Assembly (NCBI RefSeq): GCF_047272945.1 | Contig: NZ_JBKOPS010000001.1 | Location: 124,001 to 188,000 of the forward strand | DNA length: 64,000 nt | Direction: 5' to 3' | DNA from: Rubrolithibacter danxiaensis | Lineage (GTDB): Bacteria; Bacteroidota; Bacteroidia; Sphingobacteriales; Sphingobacteriaceae | In this document: in pieces, positions 1 through 8,941 of the stretch | Position numbering within the stretch: the stretch's first letter is position 1 | Layout: each line of letters begins with the position of its first letter | The notes under the pieces: model-generated | Database searches by the model: none | The model's input: only the letters and a program-made list of their open reading frames with translations | What the model was told of the DNA's origin: nothing | Translations under genes and position numbers: made by a program

Positions 1-306
1 TTTGATGCGTCTCAGGATGTTCCTGATTTTCCGTATGCCGAATATGCCCGTATGCTGGGGCTCGAAGGTATTAAAGTTGATAATCCTGAAAATGTTGCAT
101 CCGCATTGGATCAGGCAATGGCAGCAAGAAGGCCGGTAGTTATTGAAGCATGCACAGATCCGGCAGTTCCGATGCTTCCGCCACACATCAGCTTTAAACA
201 GTCAGTAAACTTTATGTCCTCGCTTGTAAAAGGAGACAGCGATGCCTGGGATATGGTTAAACAAACGTATAAAGAAGTGGTAGACGGATATTTCCCTGGA
301 AAATGA
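1..306 (+). CDS. Thiamine pyrophosphate-dependent enzyme, C-terminal fragment
   Basis: The reading frame is open from base 1, so the true start lies upstream of the window. The visible 101 residues match the end of the C-terminal TPP-binding domain of the acetolactate synthase/pyruvate oxidase family: a stretch like PDFPYAEYARMLG, then the typical RRPVVIEACTDPAVPMLPP segment. In these enzymes this part closes over the diphosphate site and follows the metal-binding GDG...N motif, which is not visible here. The stop overlaps the next start (ATGA), so the two are translationally coupled. The next genes (enolase superfamily, 2-hydroxyacid dehydrogenase) suggest sugar-acid or 2-oxo acid metabolism, but the substrate cannot be read from this fragment. 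Confidence 0.8.
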   Translation, partial: FDASQDVPDFPYAEYARMLGLEGIKVDNPENVASALDQAMAARRPVVIEACTDPAVPMLPPHISFKQSVNFMSSLVKGDSDAWDMVKQTYKEVVDGYFPGK

Positions 307-1421
307 TTCCTGATAGTGGCTCAGCGGTTTTAGAAACAGTAAAGATCCAAAAGCTCCGCACTTCTGCCTACACTGTTCCTACCGATGCACCGGAATCTGA
401 TGGTACACTCGAATGGAACAGTACAACCCTGGTACTGGTAGAAGTTGAAGCTGGAAATAATACAGGCATCGGATATACCTACGGCGATGCTTCCATTGCA
501 TCCTTTATCCAAAAAAATTTAGTTTCGATAGTGCAGGAAGCAAATGCAATGGATATTCCTGCAATTTACCGGTACATGCTTGCCTCAATCCGGAATGAAG
601 GCAATTGCGGTATGGCTTATATGGCTGTTTCGGCTGTTGACAATGCTTTATGGGATTTAAAAGGCAAGCTGCTGAATCTCTCTCTTGCAGCACTTGTAGG
701 AACTGTGCGGGAGGAAGTACCTGTTTACGGCAGTGGGGGTTTCACCTCCTATTCAGATAAAAAGCTCTGCGAACAACTTGGCGGATGGGCTGACCAGGGA
801 TTTACAAAGGTAAAAATGAAAATCGGCCGGGATCCGGGGGCGGATATCAACCGGGTAAAAATTGCAAGGCAAAGCATCGGCGATAAAACGGATCTGATGA
901 TCGATGCAAATGGAGCTTACGATGCCAAAACTGCTATAAGAACCTCAGAAATAGTTGCAGAATATGGTGTCAGCTGGTTCGAAGAGCCTGTGTCATCCGA
1001 TAACCTTTCCGGACTAAAATTTATACGTGATCATGTTCCTTCGTCAATAAACATTGCAGCCGGTGAGTATGGCTACAGTCTGCCTTATTTCACAGCAATG
1101 CTCAGTCATCAGGCAGTAGATATCCTTCAGGCAGATGCGACCCGTTGCGGGGGCATAACCGGTTTTCTTAAAGCAGGTTACCTCTGCGAAGCACATTCTC
1201 TGCCTTTCTCGTTTCATTGTGCCCCTGCACTTCATCTGCATGCCGCAGCGGCCTTAAACTCTTTTTATGTAGGAGAATACTTTCACGATCATGTACGAAT
1301 AGAAAACATGTTTTTTGATGGAGTAATACAGCCGGTAGCCGGAAAATTAAAACCCGATCGGAGCCGGCCGGGATTAGGACTTGAATTTAAATATCCGGAT
1401 GCTGCTAAATATAAACTTTAA
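303..1421 (+). CDS. Enolase-superfamily enzyme (mandelate racemase/muconate lactonizing type)
   Basis: A 372-residue protein with the two-domain enolase-superfamily plan: N-terminal capping domain (about 1-130) and TIM barrel. Visible active-site signatures are the KxK-type base motif (VKMKIGRD, about residues 170-177), the metal ligands D in LMIDANGAYD, E in WFEEPV and E in IAAGEYGY, the DILQADATRCGGITG strand, and a late His in FSFHCAPALHLHAA. Members abstract an alpha-proton from a carboxylate to racemize, dehydrate or cycloisomerize it. The ATGA overlap with the upstream TPP enzyme and the 12-base gap to the downstream dehydrogenase make a three-gene operon. A sugar-acid dehydratase or a racemase are both possible; the exact substrate is not assignable from sequence alone. 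Confidence 0.85.
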   Translation: MIPDSGSAVLETVKIQKLRTSAYTVPTDAPESDGTLEWNSTTLVLVEVEAGNNTGIGYTYGDASIASFIQKNLVSIVQEANAMDIPAIYRYMLASIRNEGNCGMAYMAVSAVDNALWDLKGKLLNLSLAALVGTVREEVPVYGSGGFTSYSDKKLCEQLGGWADQGFTKVKMKIGRDPGADINRVKIARQSIGDKTDLMIDANGAYDAKTAIRTSEIVAEYGVSWFEEPVSSDNLSGLKFIRDHVPSSINIAAGEYGYSLPYFTAMLSHQAVDILQADATRCGGITGFLKAGYLCEAHSLPFSFHCAPALHLHAAAALNSFYVGEYFHDHVRIENMFFDGVIQPVAGKLKPDRSRPGLGLEFKYPDAAKYKL

Positions 1422-1433
1422 ATTTTTCATGCC

Positions 1434-4400
1434 ATGATAACTGATACAACAGAAGAACGTGCTGTCTCACCGGAGGAGCCCGAAAAACTTAAAAGTAACC
1501 GACAAATAAAACCTACGGTATATGACACTCGCTTTCAAACAAAATATGCTTCAAATGTTGATGTACACGCTCTTGAAAAAGACCTGCAAAAAAACATTGC
1601 AGGCGAAGTGCGTTTTGATGATGGCAGCCGCGGACTTTATTCTACTGATGCTTCCAATTACCGCCAGATTCCCATTGGTGTTGTTCTACCTAAAACAGAA
1701 GAAGATATACTGAAGACGCTGCAGCTTTGCCGCAAATACGGAGCTCCTGTCCTTTCCCGCGGAGGCGGAACCAGCCTTGCCGGACAGTGCTGCAACGTGG
1801 CGGTAGTTATGGATATGTCCAAATACTACAATTGTGTTTTACATATTGATAAAGATAAAAAGTTTGTCAGCGTACAGCCGGGCATTGTATTGGACACCAT
1901 GCGGAATGCAACTGAAAATCAGGCAGGTTTGACTTTTGGCCCCGACCCGGCTACTCATGACCATTGCACTCTGGGTGGCATGCTGGGCAATAATTCCTGC
2001 GGAGTACATTCTGTAATGGCTTCTTTCGAGGGTAATGGCGCACGAACTTCAGATAATACAGAATTTTTAACCATTGTTACATATGATGGTATAAAGATGA
2101 AAGTAGGTCCTACTTCCGACCAGGAGTATGAAAAAATCATCCGTGAAGGTGGCAGGAAAGCAGAAATCTATCAAAAATTAAAAACTTTCCGTGATAAATA
2201 CGCAGACCTGATCAGGCAAAAATTTCCAAATATTCCGCGAAGGGTATCCGGATATAATTTACCAGAGCTTCTGCCCGAAAATGGATTCAATATTGCAAGA
2301 GCATTGGTGGGATCCGAAAGCACACTGGTAACCATCACCGAAGCAACACTTAAATTGCTTACCAGCCCGAAGGCAAGAACATTACTGGTGCTGGGCTACC
2401 CCGGCTTACCAGAAAGTGGCTACGCCGTACCTCAGATTCTGACTCATAAACCCATCGGACTGGAGGGTATGGATCATTTACTGTTAGAATTTATGCGGAG
2501 AAAAGGCTTAAACCTGAAAGATATTCCGCTATTGCCTGAAGGAAAAGCCTGGCTGCTGGTAGAATTTGGCGGGGATTCAAAAGAAGATGCGGATAATAAA
2601 GCGAAGGCATTGATAGAGGATTTGAAGAAACAGGGCAATGCTCCCAACATGAGCCTTTTTGATGATCCGGAACAGGAACACAAACTATGGGAAATACGTG
2701 AATCAGGCCTGGGCGCAACTGCGTGGGTTCCCGGTGAACCAAACGGTGGGCCCGGTTGGGAAGACTCTGCCGTTGACCCGAATAAAGTAGGCGATTACCT
2801 GAAAGATCTGCGGGCTTTATTTACTAAATACGATTATCACCCTTCACTTTATGGCCACTTTGGACAGGGTTGTGTGCATTGCCGAGTAGGATTTGATTTT
2901 TTAACAGAGGATGGAATTGAAAAATATCGTCAATTTACTATTGAAGCATCACATCTGGTGGTAAAATACGGCGGCTCTATTTCCGGCGAACATGGCGATG
3001 GGCAGGCCCGCGGTGATCTTTTAGAGATAATGTATGGGAAAGAACTGGTGCAGGCATTCAGGGAGTTTAAAGAAATATGGGATCCTGAATGGAAAATGAA
3101 TCCAGGCAAAATAGTAGATACTTTTGGACAGGTCAATAACCTTCGTTTAGGAACATCTTATGATCCCACAAATCCTAAAACCCATTTTCAGTTTCCGGAT
3201 GACGGTTACAGCTGGGAGCGGATTACGCTAAAATGTGTAGGCGTAGGTGAATGCCGCCGGCACGAAGGGGGAACCATGTGCCCGAGCTATATGGTTACAC
3301 GTGAAGAAAAACACAGCACCAGGGGTCGTTCCAGAATGTTATACGAGATGTTGCAGGGGCAGGTAGTTAAAGGAAAATGGAAAGACGAACATGTTAAAGA
3401 TTCACTTGATTTATGCCTGGCCTGCAAAGGCTGTAAAGGCGATTGTCCCGTAAACGTGGACATGGCAACTTATAAGTCTGAATTTCTATCGCATTATTAT
3501 GAAGGAAGATTAAGGCCACGTACTGCTTACGTTTTCGGATGGATCTATTGGTGGTCGCGGGCGGCGGCCCTCTTGCCCGGTATCGCAAACTTCTTATTGC
3601 ATGCGCCGCTTATAAAAAACATCACAAAGGCAATTGCCGGAATTGCACCTCAACGTAGCATGCCAAAATTTGCTCCCCGAACGTTCAGAAGTTGGTTTAA
3701 AAACAGGGTGAAACAAAAAGATACAGGAAAACCTGAAGTAATTTTATGGGCCGACACCTTCAATAATTTCTTCCTTCCGGAAACACTGGTTGCCGGAGTG
3801 GAAGTTTTGGAAGCTGCCGGTTTTAAAGTAATAACACCCAAACAATCCCTATGTTGTGGAAGACCCCTATACGATTTTGGCATGCTGGATACTGCAAAAC
3901 GACTACTAATTGAAATTATTGACGTATTAAACGATGAAATAAAAAGAGGTACCCCGATAGTTGGTTTAGAGCCAAGTTGTGTGGCTGTTTTCAGAGATGA
4001 GCTGCACAACTTGTTTCCACATGATGAAGATGCCACACGATTATCCAAACAAGTATTTACACTGGCAGAATTTTTAGAAAAAAAGGCTCCTGATTTTAAG
4101 ATTCCACTTTTAAAAGGGAAAGCAATTGTACACGGACACTGCCATCATAAATCAATTATGAAGATGGATTGTGAAAAAGCGCTGCTGCAAAAAACAGGTC
4201 TGGATTACCAGCTATTGGACTCGGGCTGCTGCGGGATGGCAGGATACTTTGGCTATGAAAAAGGTGATCATTACGATGTATCCATCAAAGCAGGCGAACG
4301 GGTTTTGCTGCCTGCTGTAAGAAATACCGAAACCGAAACCCTCATAATTACCGATGGTTTCAGTTGCCGTGAGCAAATTGAGCAGGAAACAGGACGCAAA

Positions 4401-4610
4401 GGCCTGCATCTGGCGCAGGTTCTGCATATGGCATTGAAAAACAAGAACAATGTATTTCAAAAGATCTATCCTGAAAACAACTATATAGAGAGCATGAAAC
4501 TAAAGGGATCAAAAACAAAACAGGCAATAACTGCTGTTCTTTTAGGATCGGTTACGGCGATTACAGCCATCGCCGTTGTAAATTATTTAAAAAGGAATAA
4601 AAGGATATGA
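1434..4610 (+). CDS. FAD-linked oxidase / Fe-S 2-hydroxyacid dehydrogenase (Dld/YdiJ-like fusion)
   Basis: A 1058-residue fusion. Residues about 60-290 form the FAD-binding PCMH domain (GGGTSLAGQCCN; PDPATHDHCTLGGMLGNNSCG), followed by the FAD-oxidase C domain ending near GEHGDGQARG (about 518). Two 4Fe-4S motifs follow (CVGVGECRRHEGGTMCP about 601-617; CLACKGCKGDCP about 661-672), then two CCG domains (CCGRP about 807; DSGCCGMAGYF about 932). This is the layout of YdiJ and D-lactate/D-2-hydroxyglutarate dehydrogenases, which pass electrons from a 2-hydroxyacid to the quinone pool. Unusually, the C terminus carries an extra hydrophobic helix (about 1033-1050) followed by KRNKR, which looks like a membrane anchor with a cytoplasmic positive end. 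It follows the enolase-superfamily gene by 12 bases, so it probably oxidizes a related hydroxyacid. Confidence 0.88.
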   Translation: MITDTTEERAVSPEEPEKLKSNRQIKPTVYDTRFQTKYASNVDVHALEKDLQKNIAGEVRFDDGSRGLYSTDASNYRQIPIGVVLPKTEEDILKTLQLCRKYGAPVLSRGGGTSLAGQCCNVAVVMDMSKYYNCVLHIDKDKKFVSVQPGIVLDTMRNATENQAGLTFGPDPATHDHCTLGGMLGNNSCGVHSVMASFEGNGARTSDNTEFLTIVTYDGIKMKVGPTSDQEYEKIIREGGRKAEIYQKLKTFRDKYADLIRQKFPNIPRRVSGYNLPELLPENGFNIARALVGSESTLVTITEATLKLLTSPKARTLLVLGYPGLPESGYAVPQILTHKPIGLEGMDHLLLEFMRRKGLNLKDIPLLPEGKAWLLVEFGGDSKEDADNKAKALIEDLKKQGNAPNMSLFDDPEQEHKLWEIRESGLGATAWVPGEPNGGPGWEDSAVDPNKVGDYLKDLRALFTKYDYHPSLYGHFGQGCVHCRVGFDFLTEDGIEKYRQFTIEASHLVVKYGGSISGEHGDGQARGDLLEIMYGKELVQAFREFKEIWDPEWKMNPGKIVDTFGQVNNLRLGTSYDPTNPKTHFQFPDDGYSWERITLKCVGVGECRRHEGGTMCPSYMVTREEKHSTRGRSRMLYEMLQGQVVKGKWKDEHVKDSLDLCLACKGCKGDCPVNVDMATYKSEFLSHYYEGRLRPRTAYVFGWIYWWSRAAALLPGIANFLLHAPLIKNITKAIAGIAPQRSMPKFAPRTFRSWFKNRVKQKDTGKPEVILWADTFNNFFLPETLVAGVEVLEAAGFKVITPKQSLCCGRPLYDFGMLDTAKRLLIEIIDVLNDEIKRGTPIVGLEPSCVAVFRDELHNLFPHDEDATRLSKQVFTLAEFLEKKAPDFKIPLLKGKAIVHGHCHHKSIMKMDCEKALLQKTGLDYQLLDSGCCGMAGYFGYEKGDHYDVSIKAGERVLLPAVRNTETETLIITDGFSCREQIEQETGRKGLHLAQVLHMALKNKNNVFQKIYPENNYIESMKLKGSKTKQAITAVLLGSVTAITAIAVVNYLKRNKRI

Positions 4611-4707
4611 ATACAAAGCCAAATTAGTCATTGAAAGCACACTAAAATAAAATCCTTAAAATGCTTCCTGCATTTATCCTTTTAATAACAGAAATGAAGA
4701 TCATCCT

Positions 4708-5664
4708 ATGTTTTTAAGCCCTTATATTAAATTCTTATGCCTTTCTGTTTTCGATCCTCACACGGAGGAGGCATGGAGGCTTTACGGGCTTAACAGTTAC
4801 TTTATTATAGCTTCTTCTTTTATTCTGATCGTTGTAATAGCCCTGCTCATCTATACTTCCATAAAATTTCGTGCAAAACCTGGAGATATCGAACCAAAAC
4901 AAATTGGCGGAAATAAAATTGTGGAAGCGTTCATGATCGGAATCCCCTTCCTGATGGTTGCGTTCTTTTTTTATCTCACAGTAGACATAATGCACGATAT
5001 TCAGCCAGCTGTAAAAAAAGGCAATCCATTGGTTGTTATTACCGGACATCAATGGTGGTGGCAGGTATCTTACCCGGGAAGTCCTGTTGTTACAGCCAAT
5101 GAAATTCATTTGCCTGCCGGCAAGAAGATTCTGCTTCAATTAGAAGCAAACGACGTGATACACAGCTGGTGGGTGCCTGCTTTCGGACCTAAAATGGATA
5201 TGCTGCCAGGTGCCACAAACTACTTATGGGTTACTATTAAAAACCCGGGAATTTACGAGGGCGTTTGCAGCGAGTTTTGTGGTAAACAGCATGCCTGGAT
5301 GCGCATCCGCATTATTGCTCACAAACCCGATGATTACGAGCAGTGGCTAAAGCAAAAATCGGAGAAAGCAATGATACCGGCAGAGCAGGGAGCGATAAAG
5401 GGAGCCGCGATTTTCAATAAAGAGAGTTGTTCTGGGTGTCACAGTATTCGGGGTACAGTAGCGGCTGGGAAAACCGGTCCGGATTTAACTCATATTGCCA
5501 GCAGAAATACCTTGCTTGCAGGAGCAATTCAAAACAACCGAGAAAGTTTACGCCGTTTCCTCAGCAATCCGCAAAAAGTTAAGCCAGGTGCACACATGCC
5601 CCGGTTTATTTATAAAAAAGACACAATAAACGCATTGGTTGAATATTTATCTGCTTTAAAATAA
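4708..5664 (+). CDS. coxB: Cytochrome c oxidase subunit II with fused cytochrome c domain
   Basis: A 318-residue subunit II. Two membrane helices (about 32-52 and 73-93) precede the cupredoxin domain with an intact CuA site: H152 in HSWWVP, then C187-E189-C191-H195-M198 in GVCSEFCGKQHAWM. A C-terminal class I cytochrome c follows (CSGCH, C241/C244/H245; axial Met297 in AHMPRF), giving the caa3 layout in which the electron donor heme is tethered. GHQWWWQVSYP is the aromatic electron-entry patch. It is the first gene of the respiratory operon; its stop overlaps the coxA start by one base. The start chosen is the first ATG before the first helix. No clear SD sequence or perfect -7 element was found in the 97-base upstream gap. 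Confidence 0.95.
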   Translation: MFLSPYIKFLCLSVFDPHTEEAWRLYGLNSYFIIASSFILIVVIALLIYTSIKFRAKPGDIEPKQIGGNKIVEAFMIGIPFLMVAFFFYLTVDIMHDIQPAVKKGNPLVVITGHQWWWQVSYPGSPVVTANEIHLPAGKKILLQLEANDVIHSWWVPAFGPKMDMLPGATNYLWVTIKNPGIYEGVCSEFCGKQHAWMRIRIIAHKPDDYEQWLKQKSEKAMIPAEQGAIKGAAIFNKESCSGCHSIRGTVAAGKTGPDLTHIASRNTLLAGAIQNNRESLRRFLSNPQKVKPGAHMPRFIYKKDTINALVEYLSALK

Positions 5665-7334
5665 TGGAAAACGTGCATGTTCCTGAACCGGAGTCCCGCC
5701 TGCCTGATATCAGCATTAGCACAAGCCAGGGTTTGCTGCAATGGATATCATCCGTTGACCATAAGCAGATCGGGATCATGTACCTTCTGCTTTCAATGCT
5801 CTTTCTGCTGCTTGGCGGGATAGCGGCCCTTTTACTACGAATTCAACTGGCAGTTCCTGAAAATACCTTTCTAAGTCCTGAAATGTATAACCAGTTATTC
5901 ACCATGCACGGTACCACCATGATCTTTCTGGTGCTGGCACCTGCAATTTTAGGATTTTCAGTTTACATAACACCACTCATGATCGGTGCAAATGAGGTAT
6001 CCTTTCCCCGAATGAATGCTTTCGGTTTGTGGATCACCTTTTTTGGCGGACTGCTGCTCTACTTCAGTTTCCTTGCAGGGGGCGCACCGGATGCCGGCTG
6101 GTTTAATTATGCCCCGCTCAACCAGCGGCAATACTCTCAGGGATCGGGTATTGATTATTATTGCATTGGTTTGTTATTAGTTGGAGCCGGCACGGTAAGT
6201 ACTGCCATTAATCTCGCTGTTACCATCATTTATTTAAGAGCCGAAGGGATGAGTTTAAAAAAGCTTCCGGTATTTGTATGGATGGTTCTGATCAACTCCT
6301 TCCTGATTTTGGCAGCTTTTCCATCGCTTAACGCAGCTCTTTCCATGCTTTTACTCGACCGGCAGTTAGACGCCCATTTCTTCAATGTTGGCGAAGACGG
6401 CTCTCCGATAGTCTGGCAGCACCTTTTCTGGAACTTCGGCCACCCCGAAGTTTATATTCTTATCCTCCCTTCCTTTGGTATCTTATCCGAAGTATTCCAG
6501 GTCTACTCACGAAAACCAATATTTGGCTATGCGTTTGTTGTAGGTTCGGGTATTGCTATCGGCCTGCTTTCTTTTGGTGTCTGGGTTCATCACATGTTCA
6601 GTGTCGGGCTGGGCAATAAAGTTTATAGTTTTTTTGCTGCCAGTAGTATGCTTATCGGTGTTCCTACGGGTGTAAAAATATTTAACTGGCTTGAAACGAT
6701 GTGGGGCGGTTCGCTTCGCTTTACAACATCTATGCTGTTTGCGATGGCTTTCCTGGTTGAATTTACCATCGGAGGATTAAGCGGGATCGCTTTTGCCGTT
6801 GTACCTATAGACTGGCAACTTACAGACAGCTATTATGTGGTGGCACACCTTCATTATGTTTTTGTAGGAGGAAGCCTGTTCGGATTGCTGGCAGGCCTTT
6901 TCTACTGGTTTCCGAAAATGAGCGGAAAAATGATCAGCGAGAGACTGGGACGCTGGTTCTTCTGGCTGTTCGTTACAGGCTTCAACCTTACCTTCTTTGT
7001 TCATCATATTTTAGGCGTTCAGGGTATGCCCCGGCGGGTGTATACTTATCCTGATCTGGAAGGTTATAAAACAATGAACCTGATCTCTACCGCCGGAGCA
7101 TTTATTATGGGCTTCTCTATCCTGTTCCTCATCTATATACTTCACAAAAGCATTAAAACAGGAAATAACGCTCCATCAGATCCCTGGGATGCCTATACGC
7201 TTGAATGGCTGACCAGTTCACCTCCCCAACTGAAAAATTTTAATAATATTCCGCCCATTACCGATGTAAGGCCCTTAAGGGATTTAAAACTGTCCTCTCA
7301 TTTTAAAAATCAAACAGGTGCTTATGGAAAATAA
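5664..7334 (+). CDS. coxA: Cytochrome c oxidase subunit I (heme-copper oxidase, A-family)
   Basis: A 556-residue catalytic subunit with about 12 helices. Ligands are present: H82 and H397 for low-spin heme, H395 for the high-spin heme, and CuB ligands H260 (with cross-linkable Y264 in GHPEVY), H309 and H310. The gating Glu (E262) and the K-channel Lys (K338 in VPTGVKIFNW) are in place, so this is an A-family proton-pumping oxidase. The D-channel entrance Asp of the usual MIGAxDMAFPR motif is replaced by Glu (E111 in IGANEVSFPRMN), which is noteworthy. Start and stop overlap the neighbours by 1 and 11 bases, so subunits II, I and III are translationally coupled. The heme is probably heme A, since a heme A synthase lies at 19291-20331. 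Confidence 0.96.
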   Translation: MENVHVPEPESRLPDISISTSQGLLQWISSVDHKQIGIMYLLLSMLFLLLGGIAALLLRIQLAVPENTFLSPEMYNQLFTMHGTTMIFLVLAPAILGFSVYITPLMIGANEVSFPRMNAFGLWITFFGGLLLYFSFLAGGAPDAGWFNYAPLNQRQYSQGSGIDYYCIGLLLVGAGTVSTAINLAVTIIYLRAEGMSLKKLPVFVWMVLINSFLILAAFPSLNAALSMLLLDRQLDAHFFNVGEDGSPIVWQHLFWNFGHPEVYILILPSFGILSEVFQVYSRKPIFGYAFVVGSGIAIGLLSFGVWVHHMFSVGLGNKVYSFFAASSMLIGVPTGVKIFNWLETMWGGSLRFTTSMLFAMAFLVEFTIGGLSGIAFAVVPIDWQLTDSYYVVAHLHYVFVGGSLFGLLAGLFYWFPKMSGKMISERLGRWFFWLFVTGFNLTFFVHHILGVQGMPRRVYTYPDLEGYKTMNLISTAGAFIMGFSILFLIYILHKSIKTGNNAPSDPWDAYTLEWLTSSPPQLKNFNNIPPITDVRPLRDLKLSSHFKNQTGAYGK

Positions 7335-7887
7335 ATTAATGATGAAACTGGTAATTGCAACAGAAGCAATCTTCTTTCTGTCGCTGATGATTACGTTTGT
7401 CTACTTCGCCATACGGCCGGGTTTTAAGCAACATTCCCTTGATCTGTTGGATATTAAAACTACAGGTATTTTCTCCCTGATGCTTTTTTCAAGCAGCTTT
7501 ACTTTCTGGAGGGCAGAAGTAAATTTTAACAGGGGACAAACAGCACGATTAAAAACATGGCTCGGCGTAACCATTTTTCTGGGTATTATTTTTCTCTTCG
7601 GACAAATTAAAGAGTACCTGCGACTGCTGCATGAGGATTTTACCATTAGTAAAGACATTTTTGGAACCAGCTTTTTTACACTTACAGCATTCCATGGATT
7701 GCATGTATTTATCGGGTTAATCATTCTTTCAGTTGTACTGTTACTTGCCATTGTAGGAGATTTTGATAAGCCTGGTTCATCTGTTATTAAAAGCACAGGT
7801 ATGTACTGGCATTTCGTTGACCTTGTCTGGTTACTGGTTTTCTCGCTGGTATATATTCTGCCGCTCATGCTAAATAAAACGTTATGA
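7324..7887 (+). CDS. coxC: Cytochrome c oxidase subunit III
   Basis: A 187-residue membrane protein with five predicted helices, matching the five-helix form of bacterial subunit III. Family motifs are visible: the start of helix I (KLVIATEAIFFLSLM), SFTFWRAEV, the GTSFFTLTAFHGLHVFIGL segment and the terminal YWHFVDLVWLLVFSLVY helix. Subunit III stabilizes the D-pathway in subunit I and binds lipid. The frame is open from a GTG at 7318, but the ATG at 7324 is the better start because it gives a short N terminus before helix I. It overlaps coxA by 11 bases and the next gene by 4 (ATGA). Confidence 0.93.
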   Translation: MENKLMMKLVIATEAIFFLSLMITFVYFAIRPGFKQHSLDLLDIKTTGIFSLMLFSSSFTFWRAEVNFNRGQTARLKTWLGVTIFLGIIFLFGQIKEYLRLLHEDFTISKDIFGTSFFTLTAFHGLHVFIGLIILSVVLLLAIVGDFDKPGSSVIKSTGMYWHFVDLVWLLVFSLVYILPLMLNKTL

Positions 7888-8714
7888 CATCAATTCTCGG
7901 CTACTGGAACGTTGAATCAGGAATTATTATAATAGTTGGACTGTTCCTGTTGCTTTATTTTAAGCTGTCGGACCTACGGGTAAAAAAGGAAGCTATTTTT
8001 TACTTTTCAGGACTTTTGATCATGCTGCTTGCAGAATCATCGCCGCTTCATTTTATCGGAATGCATTACCTGTTCAGTGCGCACATGATCATTCACGTTA
8101 TCCTTCTTCTTATTTGCGGTCCGCTCCTGGTTTTAGGAATTCCGAAAAAAAAAGAAGGCTCAAGATCTTTTCTATATAAAACTTCCCTGTTCTTCAACTA
8201 CTTTCCATGGATGGGATGGCTGGCAGGTATAGCCATGATGTGGTTTTGGCATATTCCCGCAGTTTTTGACGCCGCATTTCCAGAAATGCACAGTTCATTT
8301 AACCTGATATCGTTCCTGCAAACGGCAAGCTTACTGCTTTCAGGTATTTTTTTCAGCTGGCCTGTTATAGGCCCTGTAAAACACCTGCGGATTAATCCGC
8401 TTGTTGGTGTACTTTATTTATTTACTGCATGCATTGGCTGTTCCATTTTAGGCTTGCTTTTAACATTTGCGCCAGCCGGCATTTATACACATTATTACCT
8501 GCCGGATCTGTATGGCTTTTCAAAACTGATAATCGATAACTGGGGAATAAGCAGAGCAGATGATCAGCAGATAGCAGGCTTGATTATGTGGGTTCCCTGT
8601 TGCTTTATTTATCTGAGCGGCTCTATGCTCTTACTTTACCGATGGCTAAACGAAAAAGAAGAATACCAAAGCTGGCAAGAGAATAAATTAAGATTAGAAA
8701 GAGATAACTTATGA
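7884..8714 (+). CDS. ctaG: CtaG-type cytochrome c oxidase assembly protein
   Basis: A 276-residue polytopic membrane protein with about seven helices, matching the Caa3_CtaG family found next to caa3 oxidase genes in Bacillus and other bacteria. Visible family features are SPLHFIGMHYLFSAHMIIHVILLLICGPLLVLG near residues 53-87, the MMWFWHIPAVFDAAF segment, and the loop YLPDLYGFSKLIIDNWGISRADDQQIAGLIMWVPC. Conserved His and Asp/Asp residues fit a copper-delivery role for CuB or CuA, though this is known for the family rather than shown here. Both ends overlap neighbours by ATGA junctions, placing it firmly in the oxidase operon. Confidence 0.88.
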   Translation: MTSILGYWNVESGIIIIVGLFLLLYFKLSDLRVKKEAIFYFSGLLIMLLAESSPLHFIGMHYLFSAHMIIHVILLLICGPLLVLGIPKKKEGSRSFLYKTSLFFNYFPWMGWLAGIAMMWFWHIPAVFDAAFPEMHSSFNLISFLQTASLLLSGIFFSWPVIGPVKHLRINPLVGVLYLFTACIGCSILGLLLTFAPAGIYTHYYLPDLYGFSKLIIDNWGISRADDQQIAGLIMWVPCCFIYLSGSMLLLYRWLNEKEEYQSWQENKLRLERDNL

Positions 8715-8941
8715 GTGAATTCAACAAGCAGGAAAAGTCCCATTGGACTAAGGCAAAACCCGAGAAGATTCCCTCTCCTACCTACTGGCCTTTTTTTCTG
8801 GCTATGGGCTTTGCATTTTTACTTTGGGGTATTGTTGCCGGATGGATGATTTCTGTAGCCGGCTTACTTATTCTGATTATTTCTTTAACAGGATGGATAA
8901 CTATTTTAAGAGATGAAAACAACGGGAACAGAACAAAATAA
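8711..8941 (+). CDS. Small two-helix oxidase subunit (subunit IV-like)
   Basis: A 76-residue protein with a charged N terminus, the motif PSPTYWPFFLAMGFAFLLWG at about residues 21-40, and two hydrophobic helices. The P-x-YWP-xxx-A-x-G pattern is seen in small subunits that accompany heme-copper oxidases, where the helix pair packs against subunit I or III. It sits inside the oxidase operon, starting in an ATGA overlap with ctaG, and its end overlaps the Rieske gene by 29 bases. Its subunit identity is inferred from motif and position. Confidence 0.7.
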   Translation: MSEFNKQEKSHWTKAKPEKIPSPTYWPFFLAMGFAFLLWGIVAGWMISVAGLLILIISLTGWITILRDENNGNRTK

